Origin: JAKALX01 sp964508715
GTDB lineage: Bacteria > Chloroflexota > Dehalococcoidia > Tepidiformales > Tepidiformaceae
DNA: 64,000 bases
Assembly: GCA_964508715.1 (NCBI GenBank)
Contig: CAZDUX010000007.1
Coordinates: forward strand, 1 to 64,000
Direction: 5' to 3'
Numbering within the stretch: the stretch's first letter is position 1; each line of letters begins with the position of its first letter. The notes under the pieces are model-generated. The model had not been told where the DNA came from. It did not search any database and worked only from the letters and a program-made list of their open reading frames with translations. The translations under genes were made by a program, and so were the position numbers. Below, in pieces: positions 52,560 through 60,979 of the stretch.

Positions 52560-53156
52560 CTACGCGAGGCCGGGATATTGGAGTAGCCGGGTTTCGGTGA
52601 ACAGGCGCGCCCACTCCGTTTCACCCATCGGCGCGCCGGTGAAGCCGGGGCAATCGACATGACGCAGGAGCAGGGGAACGTAGGGAGCGGGTTCGGCCCC
52701 GGCCATCGCCGTGCTGAATGAGCGAGCCATCCCGGGTTCGTCGCCATGAACGGGACGTGCCGGCACGGGGTCGATGAAGAGGATGAAATGGGGGTAGAGG
52801 CGGCAGGCATTGGGGCGGCCTTCATACTGTCCACAGCCGAGGTCGGGGCGGAGCTGCTTGCAGGCGCCGCCGCTCCTTGCCAGCAGGTAGGGCTGTGCGA
52901 TGGGGAGGGCGATGGGCTTGCCGTCCTCGCACTCGAGGAAGTCGCTCCACTGGAGCCCGCTTGCCTTCGCAAATCGTTGGGCCTCGGTGTCGCCCAGGTT
53001 CACACTGAAGCGGCGGCAGCACTGTGCATCGCAGACCTGCGGCTGGCAGATGAACGCCGGGCTCGCGGGTAGTGCGAGGGTGTAGGCGGTGAACCGTTCG
53101 GCCACCGATTCCCACACGGAATGCATCCGCGATAGCAATGGATCGGGTGCTGCCAT
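52560..53156 (-). CDS. YkgJ-type cysteine-cluster protein
   Basis: The 198-residue protein has the Cys pattern of zinc/iron-chelating cluster proteins: CQPQVCDAQCCRRF, GGACKQLRPDLGCGQYEGRPNACRLYPH and HVDCPG. The cluster probably binds a metal ion. The function is unknown. Confidence 0.85.
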   Translation of the reverse strand: MAAPDPLLSRMHSVWESVAERFTAYTLALPASPAFICQPQVCDAQCCRRFSVNLGDTEAQRFAKASGLQWSDFLECEDGKPIALPIAQPYLLARSGGACKQLRPDLGCGQYEGRPNACRLYPHFILFIDPVPARPVHGDEPGMARSFSTAMAGAEPAPYVPLLLRHVDCPGFTGAPMGETEWARLFTETRLLQYPGLA

Positions 53157-53266
53157 TTCCTTTTATCGTAGTCCTCAATCCTGGGTGGTAGCGAACCGGA
53201 AATGCGTTGCCCAAGAGGCCGCGGCGACGTAACCTTTTGCGTCCGTGGCGGTGCACCTTCCGAATT

Positions 53267-54109
53267 ATGACTGACGAACTCGATCTCGACCTAATGACCC
53301 CCGAAGAGCGGCAGCGAGTGCGCAAGCAGATGGCCGACCAGGCCGTCAAGCTCGCGATTGCCAGCAAATGGGCCGAAGCAGCCTCCGTCAACCGCGATTT
53401 CCTGCGGTTGTTTGGCGATGAGGCCGAGGCATGGAACCGGCTGGGCAAAGCCCAGACGGAGCTTGGCCAGGTTACCGAGGCACGCAAGTCGTATGGCAGA
53501 GCGATTGAACTCGAGCCATCGAACACGATCGCGCGGCGCAACCTCGACCGCCTGGCGGTGATGAAAGATACGGCGGTCGCAGCGGCTGCGCCGAGCCACC
53601 TGGACACGCGGTTGTTCGTGGAGGAGACAGGTTCCTCGACCATTGCGAACCTGCAGGCCACCAACGCGGAGTCTGTCGCCTTGCTCGATGCGGGCGACCT
53701 CGTCGACCTCCAGGTGCAGGGGAACGCTGTCAACGTGCTCAACACCAAAGGTGAGTACGTGGGCATGGTGGAGCCGCGCATCGGACTGCGCCTCGCGCAG
53801 CTGATGAGCACGGGTAACGAATACGCCGCAGCCATCGTCACGACGCAGGGCGATACGCGCGTGGTGATCCGCGAGACGTTCCAGCATGCCTCGAACATCG
53901 GCAAGGTCAGCTTTCCGCAGTCCCGTTCGACCGATATCCGCGCGTACACGCGCAAGAACCTCCTTCGCAAGGAGATGGAGGATATCGAGTACACGGACGA
54001 CGACTTCGAGGAAGAGGAAGAGACCGAGGGCTGGAGCGAGACGGGCGAGGATGTGGATGCTACGCGGCCCGATGTCGACATCGAAGCCGAGGACGAATCG
54101 TTCGACTGA
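53267..54109 (+). CDS. TPR protein with acidic tail
   Basis: The 280-residue protein has an N-terminal TPR pair (QAVKLAIASKWAEAASVNRDFL and AWNRLGKAQTELGQVTEARK), a central alpha/beta domain of about 110 residues (LVDLQVQGNAVNVLNTKGEYVG) and a strongly acidic C-terminus (DDDFEEEEETEGW). I do not recognise the central domain. The ATG at 53267 has no clear Shine-Dalgarno. Confidence 0.75.
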   Translation: MTDELDLDLMTPEERQRVRKQMADQAVKLAIASKWAEAASVNRDFLRLFGDEAEAWNRLGKAQTELGQVTEARKSYGRAIELEPSNTIARRNLDRLAVMKDTAVAAAAPSHLDTRLFVEETGSSTIANLQATNAESVALLDAGDLVDLQVQGNAVNVLNTKGEYVGMVEPRIGLRLAQLMSTGNEYAAAIVTTQGDTRVVIRETFQHASNIGKVSFPQSRSTDIRAYTRKNLLRKEMEDIEYTDDDFEEEEETEGWSETGEDVDATRPDVDIEAEDESFD

Positions 54110-54275
54110 TCCCCGCGCATTGTCACGACAGTGGCGAATCGCTAGGATGCTGAGACGATGAACGTTTGCCTCCGCTGATCCCGGCTATTGCCGCGCGTCC
54201 TGCCGTGTAGCCGCCTGTCGCTCTTCGCCCACGCGGCTTTGCGATACGCCGCTCCTCGGTTTTTTGGGGTTCTCC

Positions 54276-55199
54276 GTGACCAATGCAGCTATTGAGGCCC
54301 GCAGCCTCGTGAAACGCTACGGCGCGTTTACTGCGGTCGATGGTGTGAGTTTTTCGGTTGAGGAAAACGAGTGTTTCGGTGTCCTTGGGCCGAATGGTGC
54401 GGGCAAGAGCACGACCATCAAGATGATCTCGTGCAATTCGCCCGTTACCGGTGGCGACCTGCGCGTGGCGGGACTCGATGTGCGCCACCGCGCTCGTGAT
54501 GTGAAGCGTGTCCTCGGTATCGTGCCGCAGGACGACAACCTCGATCCGGACCTGCCGGTGCGCAAGAACCTCGAGGTGTATGCACGGTACTACGGGCTCG
54601 ACCGGCGCGTTGCGGCGCCACGAATCGACGAGGCGCTCGAGCTGTTCCAGCTGACGGAGAAGGCATCGGCGAAAGTCGATGACCTTTCGGGCGGTATGAA
54701 ACGCCGCCTCGTGATCGCGCGATCACTCGTGCATGAGCCGCGGATCCTGGTGCTCGATGAGCCAACAACCGGGCTGGATCCGCAGGCCCGCCACCTCGTG
54801 TGGCAGAAGCTTCGCCTGCTCAAGGCGCGTGGCGTCACCATGCTCCTTACCACCCACTACATGGACGAGGCGGCGCACCTCTGCGATCGCCTGGTGATCA
54901 TGCACCGGGGGAAGGTTCTCACCGAAGGGAACCCCCATGCCCTCATCGCCGGGCAGGCAGGCGACCGTGTGCTCGAACTCCGGATGACGGTCGCTGAACG
55001 TGCGCCGATCGTCGGCGAGCTGCGGGGGATCGCGGGGGTGGCGATCGAGGAGGTCGAGGACATCGTCTATGTCTTCGGGGGTGGCCACGCGGCGGCCCGT
55101 ATTGCGGACGCGGTTGCGGACCCCAACCGGGCATTCCTGCGCCCGGGAAACCTGGAGGACGTGTTTCTGCGCCTGACCGGAAGGGGGTTGCTGGATTGA
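54276..55199 (+). CDS. ABC-2 exporter ATP-binding protein (DrrA/NodI-like)
   Basis: The 307-residue ATPase has Walker A GPNGAGKST, signature LSGGMKRRL, Walker B RILVLDEPTTGLD and H-loop TTHYMDEA, plus the C-terminal extension of the DrrA/NodI group. The start is the GTG at 54276 (VTNAAIEAR). Its TGA overlaps the TTG start of the permease gene, so the two form an exporter. Confidence 0.92.
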   Translation: MTNAAIEARSLVKRYGAFTAVDGVSFSVEENECFGVLGPNGAGKSTTIKMISCNSPVTGGDLRVAGLDVRHRARDVKRVLGIVPQDDNLDPDLPVRKNLEVYARYYGLDRRVAAPRIDEALELFQLTEKASAKVDDLSGGMKRRLVIARSLVHEPRILVLDEPTTGLDPQARHLVWQKLRLLKARGVTMLLTTHYMDEAAHLCDRLVIMHRGKVLTEGNPHALIAGQAGDRVLELRMTVAERAPIVGELRGIAGVAIEEVEDIVYVFGGGHAAARIADAVADPNRAFLRPGNLEDVFLRLTGRGLLD

Positions 55200-55990
55200 C
55201 CGCATTTTCCGTCACACCCGACATCAGCATCGGTGCTTACCGGGTATGGCAGCGCAATCGCGACGTGCTGCTGCAACTGTGGAAGTCGGAGTTCGTTGCC
55301 CAACTCCTCGAGCCGGTGTTCGTGATCCTCGCGCTGGGGCTTGGGCTGGGCCAGTTCGTCGAACTCGGTAACGGCCAGGACTACGTGGCCTTCCTCGCGC
55401 CTGGTTTGCTCGCGATGTTCCCGATGTTCGCAAGCATCTTCGAATGCGCCTGGGGAAGTTTCGTGAAGCTGGAGATGCAGGGCACCTACAAGGCGGTGAT
55501 GGCCACCCCCGTGAGCATGGACGACGTTATCACCGGTGAGATTCTCTGGGGGATGACGCGCGCGACGATCAATGCCTCGTACATCCTGCTCGTTGCCATC
55601 GTCCTCACGCCGTGGTTGCACATGGTGGAGTCGCCTCTTGCCCTGCTGGTGATCCCGCTGGCGTTGATCCCCGGGGTGTTGTTCAGTGCGATTGCGATCT
55701 GCTTTGCCAGCCTGGCCCGAGCGATGAGCCAGTTCAGCTACTTCTTCAACCTGATTGTGAACCCGATGTTCTGGTTCGGTGGCGCTTTCTTCCCGTTCGA
55801 TGAACTCCCCACGTGGGCCCAGGTGCTTGGCTGGTTCATCCCGCTGACGCACGTCGTGAACCTCTACCGGGGGCTGCTCGGCGGGCACCTGCACGCATCG
55901 ATGTTCGTGGATCTCGCCTGGCTCCTGGTGGCTACTGCCGGGTTCTTCTGGCTGGCGCTCTACGGCATGCGGAAACGGCTCATTGAATGA
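55196..55990 (+). CDS. ABC-2 type permease (DrrB/NodJ-like)
   Basis: The 264-residue permease has six hydrophobic segments and the ABC-2 signature region FFNLIVNPMFWFGGAFFPFDELPTWAQ. It starts with TTG at 55196, overlapping the ATPase stop by 4 nt. Together they probably export a hydrophobic compound or a polysaccharide precursor; the substrate is unknown. Confidence 0.9.
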   Translation: MTAFSVTPDISIGAYRVWQRNRDVLLQLWKSEFVAQLLEPVFVILALGLGLGQFVELGNGQDYVAFLAPGLLAMFPMFASIFECAWGSFVKLEMQGTYKAVMATPVSMDDVITGEILWGMTRATINASYILLVAIVLTPWLHMVESPLALLVIPLALIPGVLFSAIAICFASLARAMSQFSYFFNLIVNPMFWFGGAFFPFDELPTWAQVLGWFIPLTHVVNLYRGLLGGHLHASMFVDLAWLLVATAGFFWLALYGMRKRLIE

Positions 55991-56026
55991 GTGTGCCCTT
56001 CGAGCGATGGCGCACGGGCACGGCGC

Positions 56027-56410
56027 TCACCAGCGGCCGGGTGTTTCGGGAGGCCACCAGCGGTAGCGGTTGAGGTCGACATGGCCGGCCGAGTCGAAGG
56101 GGATGCCTTCCTGTTCGAGGATTGCGCGCTGCCGGTCGGCTTCCGGGCCGCGCCCCTTCAGCGAGATGGATCCGCGGGCGTTGATTACGCGCCACCAGGG
56201 GACGGTTTCGACGCCGGACTTCGGGAGGAAATGGAGGGCGTAGCCGACTGCCCGGGCCGCTGCGGGCGCCCCCAGCTCGAGTGCGACCTGGCCGTAGGTT
56301 ACCACCGTGCCCGGTGGTACGCGGCGGACGAAGGCGTAGACGCGCTCGTAGAAGCTCTCGGTGTTGAGGGAGTGTCGTGGTGGCACTGGATATGTATTAT
56401 CCAGGGTCAC
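56027..56410 (-). CDS. Alkyltransferase-like protein (MGMT fold without Cys)
   Basis: The 127-residue protein has the MGMT DNA-binding domain (FYERVYAFVRRVPPGTVVTYGQVALELGAPAAARAVG), but the active-site PCHR is PWWR at residues 71-74. This is the mark of ATL proteins, which bind O6-alkylguanine and hand it to excision repair without removing the alkyl group. The start is a GTG at 56410, just 1 nt from the ATG of the divergent CoA-transferase. Confidence 0.88.
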   Translation of the reverse strand: MTLDNTYPVPPRHSLNTESFYERVYAFVRRVPPGTVVTYGQVALELGAPAAARAVGYALHFLPKSGVETVPWWRVINARGSISLKGRGPEADRQRAILEQEGIPFDSAGHVDLNRYRWWPPETPGRW

Positions 56411-56411
56411 G

Positions 56412-57590
56412 ATGACGAATGCTTCCGGGGGACCACTCGCCGGGCTCCGCGTGATCAATGCGGGCCAGATCCTTGCGGCGCCGTTCTGTGCCACGTTGTT
56501 CGCGGAGTTTGGCGCCGAGGTGATCAAGGTCGAAGCGCCGCGAACGGGTGAGGCCAACCGCGGCAGCGTTTCTTTTGAGCAGGACAACCGGGGCCAGAAA
56601 GCGATCACGCTCGATCTGCAGCGGCCCGAGGGGCGCCTTCTCTTTCGGCGCCTGTGCGACAAGTCGGATGTGCTCATCGAGAACAACCGCCCGGGCACGC
56701 TCGAACGGTGGGGGCTCGCCCCGGCAACGCTCCGGGAGACGAATCCGGGGCTCGTGGTCGTGCGCATCAGTGGATATGGCCAGGACGGGCCGTACCGCGA
56801 CCGGGCCGGGTTCGACCGGGTGGCTCTCGCCTTCGCGGGGATGACGGGTCTCACCGGCTACGCCGATCGCCCGCCGGTGCGGCCAGCGTACTTCGTGGCG
56901 GATTACGGGGCCGGTGTCTTCGCTGCGTTCGGGGCGCTCGTAGCCCTCCGTCACCGGGACGAGACCGGAGCCGGGCAGGATGTCGACATGGCGCTCTACG
57001 AGGCTGTCTGGCGGATGAGCGGGACGCATGCGGCGAGCTTCGGGATCAACGGGCACGACCGTGAACGCAGCGGGAATTACTTTCCCGGCGTGGTGCCGGC
57101 CGAACAGTTCGAGACAGCCGACGGGTTCCACCTCGTGATCAATGCCACCACGCAGCGGTCTTTTGAGAAGCTCTGTGCGGCGATCGGTCAGCCCGAACTC
57201 GTGCAGGATGAGCGTTTCGATACCCGGGCGAAGCTGATGGCGAACCACGCCGCGATCCATGCCATCCTGGGAGAATGGGTGCGCACGAGGACCCTGGCCG
57301 CCTGCCAGGAGCAACTGGACCGGTTTGGTGTGCCTGCGACGAAGGTTTACGCAATCAGCGATGTGGTGGCCGATCCACATGTCGATGCGCGCGAGCAGGT
57401 GCTTATGGTCGAGAGTGATGTGTATGGCGCACTCCTGCAGCCGGGGATCGTCCCGCGGTTGAATGGAACGCCGGGAGCGGTGAGCCAGCGCGCCCCGCGC
57501 CTGGGTGAGCACAACGACGAGGTCTACCGGGAGGTGCTGGGCCTGGGCGCCGAGGAGTATGAAGGGTACCGGGCCGCGGGGATTATCTGA
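56412..57590 (+). CDS. CaiB/BaiF family CoA-transferase
   Basis: The 392-residue family III CoA-transferase has PLAGLRVINAGQILAAPFCATLFAEFGAEVIKVEAP, the FEQDNRGQKAITLDLQ region, ENNRPGTLERWGL, ISGYGQDGPYRDRAGFD, and the C-terminal GAVSQRAPRLGEHNDEV. It shares the fold but little local sequence with the member at 46897. It starts head-to-head with the ATL gene; TATTAT at 56395-56400 is a possible -10 box. Confidence 0.92.
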   Translation: MTNASGGPLAGLRVINAGQILAAPFCATLFAEFGAEVIKVEAPRTGEANRGSVSFEQDNRGQKAITLDLQRPEGRLLFRRLCDKSDVLIENNRPGTLERWGLAPATLRETNPGLVVVRISGYGQDGPYRDRAGFDRVALAFAGMTGLTGYADRPPVRPAYFVADYGAGVFAAFGALVALRHRDETGAGQDVDMALYEAVWRMSGTHAASFGINGHDRERSGNYFPGVVPAEQFETADGFHLVINATTQRSFEKLCAAIGQPELVQDERFDTRAKLMANHAAIHAILGEWVRTRTLAACQEQLDRFGVPATKVYAISDVVADPHVDAREQVLMVESDVYGALLQPGIVPRLNGTPGAVSQRAPRLGEHNDEVYREVLGLGAEEYEGYRAAGII

Positions 57591-57603
57591 GGGGTAAGTG
57601 AAA

Positions 57604-57637
57604 CCGCCGTCCCGCGCTTTGAGCAGCGGGGCGGCGG
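57604..57637. terminator. 12-bp hairpin between convergent genes
   Basis: CCGCCGTCCCGC pairs with GCGGGGCGGCGG (one G-U pair) around a 10-nt loop, 13 nt after the CoA-transferase stop. No U-tract is present. Confidence 0.45.
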
Positions 57638-57689
57638 CGAGTGGACCGGCACGGGAGAGGGCGCGCCGGTGGAGAGTACCCTGGTGGAA

Positions 57690-57884
57690 TCAGGCGGCGG
57701 CTGCGACGCGGTGCTCTTCGTTGGTGATGAAGTCGCCATCGGAGAGCCAGTTCTTGAAAGTCCTGGTGGCGCCGCATTCTTTGCAGACGCCCTGGCTGAC
57801 GGGGCCGCTGGGCTCGTCGATGCGCCAGCGATGGAAATGGCCGTCGGCGGATGCGGCGGGTCGGGTGGTGGTGGCTTCTGCCAT
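57690..57884 (-). CDS. Small zinc-ribbon-like conserved protein
   Basis: The 64-residue protein has GHFHRWRIDEPSGPVSQGVC followed by KECGATRTFKNWLSDGDFIT, a compact motif with one CxxC plus two His that I recall from several Chloroflexota and actinobacterial genomes. It probably binds zinc. The function is unknown. It is divergent from the HxlR regulator and shares its operator-like promoter region. Confidence 0.65.
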   Translation of the reverse strand: MAEATTTRPAASADGHFHRWRIDEPSGPVSQGVCKECGATRTFKNWLSDGDFITNEEHRVAAAA

Positions 57885-57951
57885 GGTTCTCGCTGTCCTC
57901 CCTCGGTTGACTCGCTTTTCGCAAGTCGGCTAGGCTTGTTCTGTGTGACTT

Positions 57952-57998
57952 CTAGCACTAGTGTTTTCGTAGTGCCTTGTGTATGGGAATACTAGCAC
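57952..57998. promoter_or_regulatory. CTAGCAC direct repeats in the HxlR promoter region
   Basis: CTAGCACTAG at 57952-57961 and CTAGCAC at 57992-57998 are exactly 40 bp apart (about four helical turns) in an AT-richer stretch between divergent genes. They are candidate binding sites for the HxlR regulator at 58075. Confidence 0.4.
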
Positions 57999-58074
57999 CG
58001 GGCGCTATCAAGTCAATAGTCCTAGAGATAGCCCGGCTATCAATCTTTACATCAACAAGGCAGGGGTTCGCTCT

Positions 58075-58755
58075 ATGAGTCAGCGCAGCGCGATGGTCGA
58101 AGCACGGCGGGGCTACAACCACCCCTGCCTGATAGCGCAGGCCCTCGATGTGCTCGGTGACCGCTGGACGCTCCTCATCCTCCGGGACCTCATGGGCGGG
58201 CTGCACCGCTACAACGACATCCTCGAGAACTGCGGCGGAATGTCTCCCAACGTCCTTTCTGATCGCCTCAAACGGCTGGAGGCGGATGGCCTCGTCGAAC
58301 GCAAGTACTTCAGAGAACTTCCGCCCCGGGTGGAATACAGCCTGACCGACAAAGGCTGGACGGTACGCCCGATCCTGCTCGCCCTTCTCGAATGGGGACG
58401 CGATCAGTTCGGTGGTATCGCGCCCGACCAGGTGGGGAAGGACGTGACCCACGATTTTGCCGTCCGGATGCTCCCTGCGTTCTCGTTCCACCCCGAACGG
58501 GCGGCCGGACTCTGCGCGACGATGACGCTGGAGATCGTGGATTCTGAGACGTGCAATACGTGGTCATTCGACATCCACGAAGGGCATATCCACCCCCGAC
58601 GCAAGCCCACTGACCGGAGCGATCTCTACCTGCGGACGGATACGGCCGGGTTTTTCCGGTTCTTGCGCGGCGAAGCGCCGGCCGAGCGCGTCGGCGAACT
58701 CCAGGGCCCGCCCGAACTGGCGGCAAGCATCCAGGCGTGTTTCCTTTCCGATTGA
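58075..58755 (+). CDS. HxlR-family transcriptional regulator with C-terminal lipid-binding-like domain
   Basis: The 226-residue protein has an N-terminal winged helix of the HxlR type (HPCLIAQALDVLGDRWTLLILRDLMGG, then GGMSPNVLSDRLKRLEADGLVERK) and a C-terminal domain of about 110 residues that resembles SCP2-like ligand-binding folds (DLYLRTDTAGFFRFLRGEAPAER). It could sense a hydrophobic or acyl ligand. It probably controls its own promoter and the divergent small gene. Confidence 0.85.
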   Translation: MSQRSAMVEARRGYNHPCLIAQALDVLGDRWTLLILRDLMGGLHRYNDILENCGGMSPNVLSDRLKRLEADGLVERKYFRELPPRVEYSLTDKGWTVRPILLALLEWGRDQFGGIAPDQVGKDVTHDFAVRMLPAFSFHPERAAGLCATMTLEIVDSETCNTWSFDIHEGHIHPRRKPTDRSDLYLRTDTAGFFRFLRGEAPAERVGELQGPPELAASIQACFLSD

Positions 58756-58805
58756 GCGGCGCCCGGCGACGTTCCCTGTCGGCAGCCCTCGCGTAAGCTA
58801 CCAGC

Positions 58806-59912
58806 GTGATCATTCTTCTCTACGGCGGCAACGAGCTGGCCATCCAACAGCGGCTTCGCGAATTGCGGGAGCTTGCTGATGGCGGCAGCGGGATGCTCGA
58901 CAGCAACCAGAACATCATCGATGGGCGGGATGCGAAGCCGAACGAGATCCTTGCGGCGGCGATGTCGCTGCCGTTCCTCTCGCCGATGCGGCTCGTTCTG
59001 GTCGAGCGTGTCTTTGAGCGGTTCCAGGGGCGCCGGGCCACTCGCGGTGAAGCGGCAACCCCGAAGGGTTGGGAGCCGCTCCTCGCAGCGCTCGAGGCAG
59101 GGATCCCGGAATCGACCATCCTCGTTTTCCTGGGGCTGCCGTATGGAACTGGTCAGAATGCCGAGACAATCAGCCCCCAGAATCAGCTCGTGGCGCGGCT
59201 GGCGAAGATTCCCGGGGTGCTCAACGAGCACCGTGCGGCGATCGACCCGAAGGAGATACCCGGCTTCGTTCGCGAACGCGCACATGAGCTTGGTATCCGC
59301 TTCCGGCCGGGGAAGTTCCCGGAGCGGCTGAGGAATGGTGAAACGATGCCCGAGGAGAGCGACCCGGCGTTGCTCATCGCGAATCTCTGCCAGGCTGACA
59401 CCCTGAGTATCTCGAGCGAACTCAGGAAGCTGGCTCTCTACAGCCCGGGACAGGACGTGACGGTCGCCGAGGTGAACCGGGTTTGCGCGGGAGAGCGGAC
59501 CGCTACCGGCTTCAATTTCCGTGACGCGGTATTCGACGGGGACCTGGGGAAGGCGCTCGAGTTCAAGGGGCGGCTCCTGCGTGACGGCGAGGAGTTCAAT
59601 GGCCTCCTTTACCTGCTCATGGACGGGTACCGGCGGATCGTGCCGGTGGTCGATGGGCTGGAGAGTGGCGCAAGCGATGATGAACTGGGGCGGTTGATGG
59701 GGAACGCCGGGAAGTATCCGAAACTGCGGGCCGACAATATCCGGCGTGCGCGGCGCCTGCAGGGTGGCCATCTCCGGCTGGCCTTTGAACATCTCGTGGA
59801 GGCGGACCGGTCGCACAAGCTGGGCCAGGTGGATGAGGAGGTGGCGTTCGACATCCTCCTCATGAGGCTCTGCGAGCTCTCACGCCCGCCGGCCGCCGCG
59901 GGCCGGCGCTGA
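58806..59912 (+). CDS. holA: DNA polymerase III delta subunit
   Basis: HolA opens the beta clamp within the clamp loader. The 368-residue protein starts IILLYGGNELAIQQRLRELREL, contains MSLPFLSPMRLVLVERVF, and ends with the helical collar domain (ADNIRRARRLQGGHLRLAFEHLVEADRSHKLGQVDEE). These match the family layout. The GTG start is 6 nt after TAAGCT with no Shine-Dalgarno, a leaderless pattern. Confidence 0.88.
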   Translation: MIILLYGGNELAIQQRLRELRELADGGSGMLDSNQNIIDGRDAKPNEILAAAMSLPFLSPMRLVLVERVFERFQGRRATRGEAATPKGWEPLLAALEAGIPESTILVFLGLPYGTGQNAETISPQNQLVARLAKIPGVLNEHRAAIDPKEIPGFVRERAHELGIRFRPGKFPERLRNGETMPEESDPALLIANLCQADTLSISSELRKLALYSPGQDVTVAEVNRVCAGERTATGFNFRDAVFDGDLGKALEFKGRLLRDGEEFNGLLYLLMDGYRRIVPVVDGLESGASDDELGRLMGNAGKYPKLRADNIRRARRLQGGHLRLAFEHLVEADRSHKLGQVDEEVAFDILLMRLCELSRPPAAAGRR

Positions 59913-59941
59913 TCCCACGGCTCTCGTAGCAGGCTGCAGGG

Positions 59942-60922
59942 TCAGCCCTGCCAGATGGGGTTGTAGCAGGCGACGGGGTGGCTTCGGCTCTCGCCCGCGG
60001 TGAGTGGTGGCGGTGGCTCGCTCTTGCAGATGCTCAGTGCCTTGAGGCAGCGGGGTGCGAATGCGCAGTGCCCGGCCGGGGCGTTGAGTTCTGGCGGGCT
60101 GCCCGGGATAGCAGCGAGATGATGCTGCGACTCGTTGATGCGGGGGAGCGTGCCCAGCAGGGCGTGCGTATAGGGGTGGAGCGGCGACTTCATCATCTCG
60201 ACGACGCCACCGGTTTCTACGAGGCGCCCGCCGTACATCACTCCAACCTGGTCCGCCGCCTGGGCGACAACGCCGAAATCGTGGGTGATGAGCAGGATGG
60301 ATGTCCCGCGTGACTCTCGAAGCCGTGCGAGCTGATAGAAGATCTGTGCCTGGACGGTGACATCGAGGGCGCTGGTCGGCTCGTCGGCGACGAGGACCTC
60401 GGGGTCGAGTGCTGTGGCGATCCCGATCATGACACGCTGGCACATGCCGCCGGAAAGCTGGAACGGGTACGACTTCGCGACACGTGCCGGGTCGGACAGC
60501 CCCACGTCGTAGAGGATCTCGAGGGCGCGCTTCCTGGCTTCTTTCTTGCCGATCTCGAGGTGGCTGGTGAGCATCTCCTCAACCTGGGAACCGACGGTGA
60601 GTACCGGGTTGAGGCCAGCAACAGGGTCCTGGAAGATCATGGCAATGCGGCGGCCGCGCAGTGCACGAAGTTCGCGCTCGTCCATTGCCAGCAGGTTCAT
60701 GCCGGCGTAGTGCACCTCGCCGCCGAGCAGTTCCGCGGCCGGGGCAAGCAGCCGGAGGATGGACATCGCGACGGTCGACTTGCCTGCGCCGGACTCGCCG
60801 ATGAGGGTGTAGACCTCGCCTCGTTGCAGATCGAAGGAGACGTCATCGACGGCGTGGACGACATCGTCCTTCGTGCGGTAGCGCACGGAGAGGTTGCGGA
60901 CACTGATGATGGGGTCGGTCAT
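59942..60922 (-). CDS. Peptide/nickel ABC transporter ATP-binding protein (OppD/DppD-like)
   Basis: The 326-residue ATPase has Walker A GESGAGKST, RIAMIFQDPVAGLNPVLTVGSQ, signature QLSGGMCQRV, Walker B VLVADEPTSALDV, and the C-terminal oligopeptide-transporter domain with four Cys (CAFAPRCLKALSIC...C) that binds an Fe-S or zinc site in this family. The permeases, binding protein and OppF partner are not in the window. Confidence 0.93.
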   Translation of the reverse strand: MTDPIISVRNLSVRYRTKDDVVHAVDDVSFDLQRGEVYTLIGESGAGKSTVAMSILRLLAPAAELLGGEVHYAGMNLLAMDERELRALRGRRIAMIFQDPVAGLNPVLTVGSQVEEMLTSHLEIGKKEARKRALEILYDVGLSDPARVAKSYPFQLSGGMCQRVMIGIATALDPEVLVADEPTSALDVTVQAQIFYQLARLRESRGTSILLITHDFGVVAQAADQVGVMYGGRLVETGGVVEMMKSPLHPYTHALLGTLPRINESQHHLAAIPGSPPELNAPAGHCAFAPRCLKALSICKSEPPPPLTAGESRSHPVACYNPIWQG

Positions 60923-60979
60923 GATTGCAGACGGGGAGTACCCCCGCCCCCGAGTGTACCCCCGGCGGGGGCGCGACGG

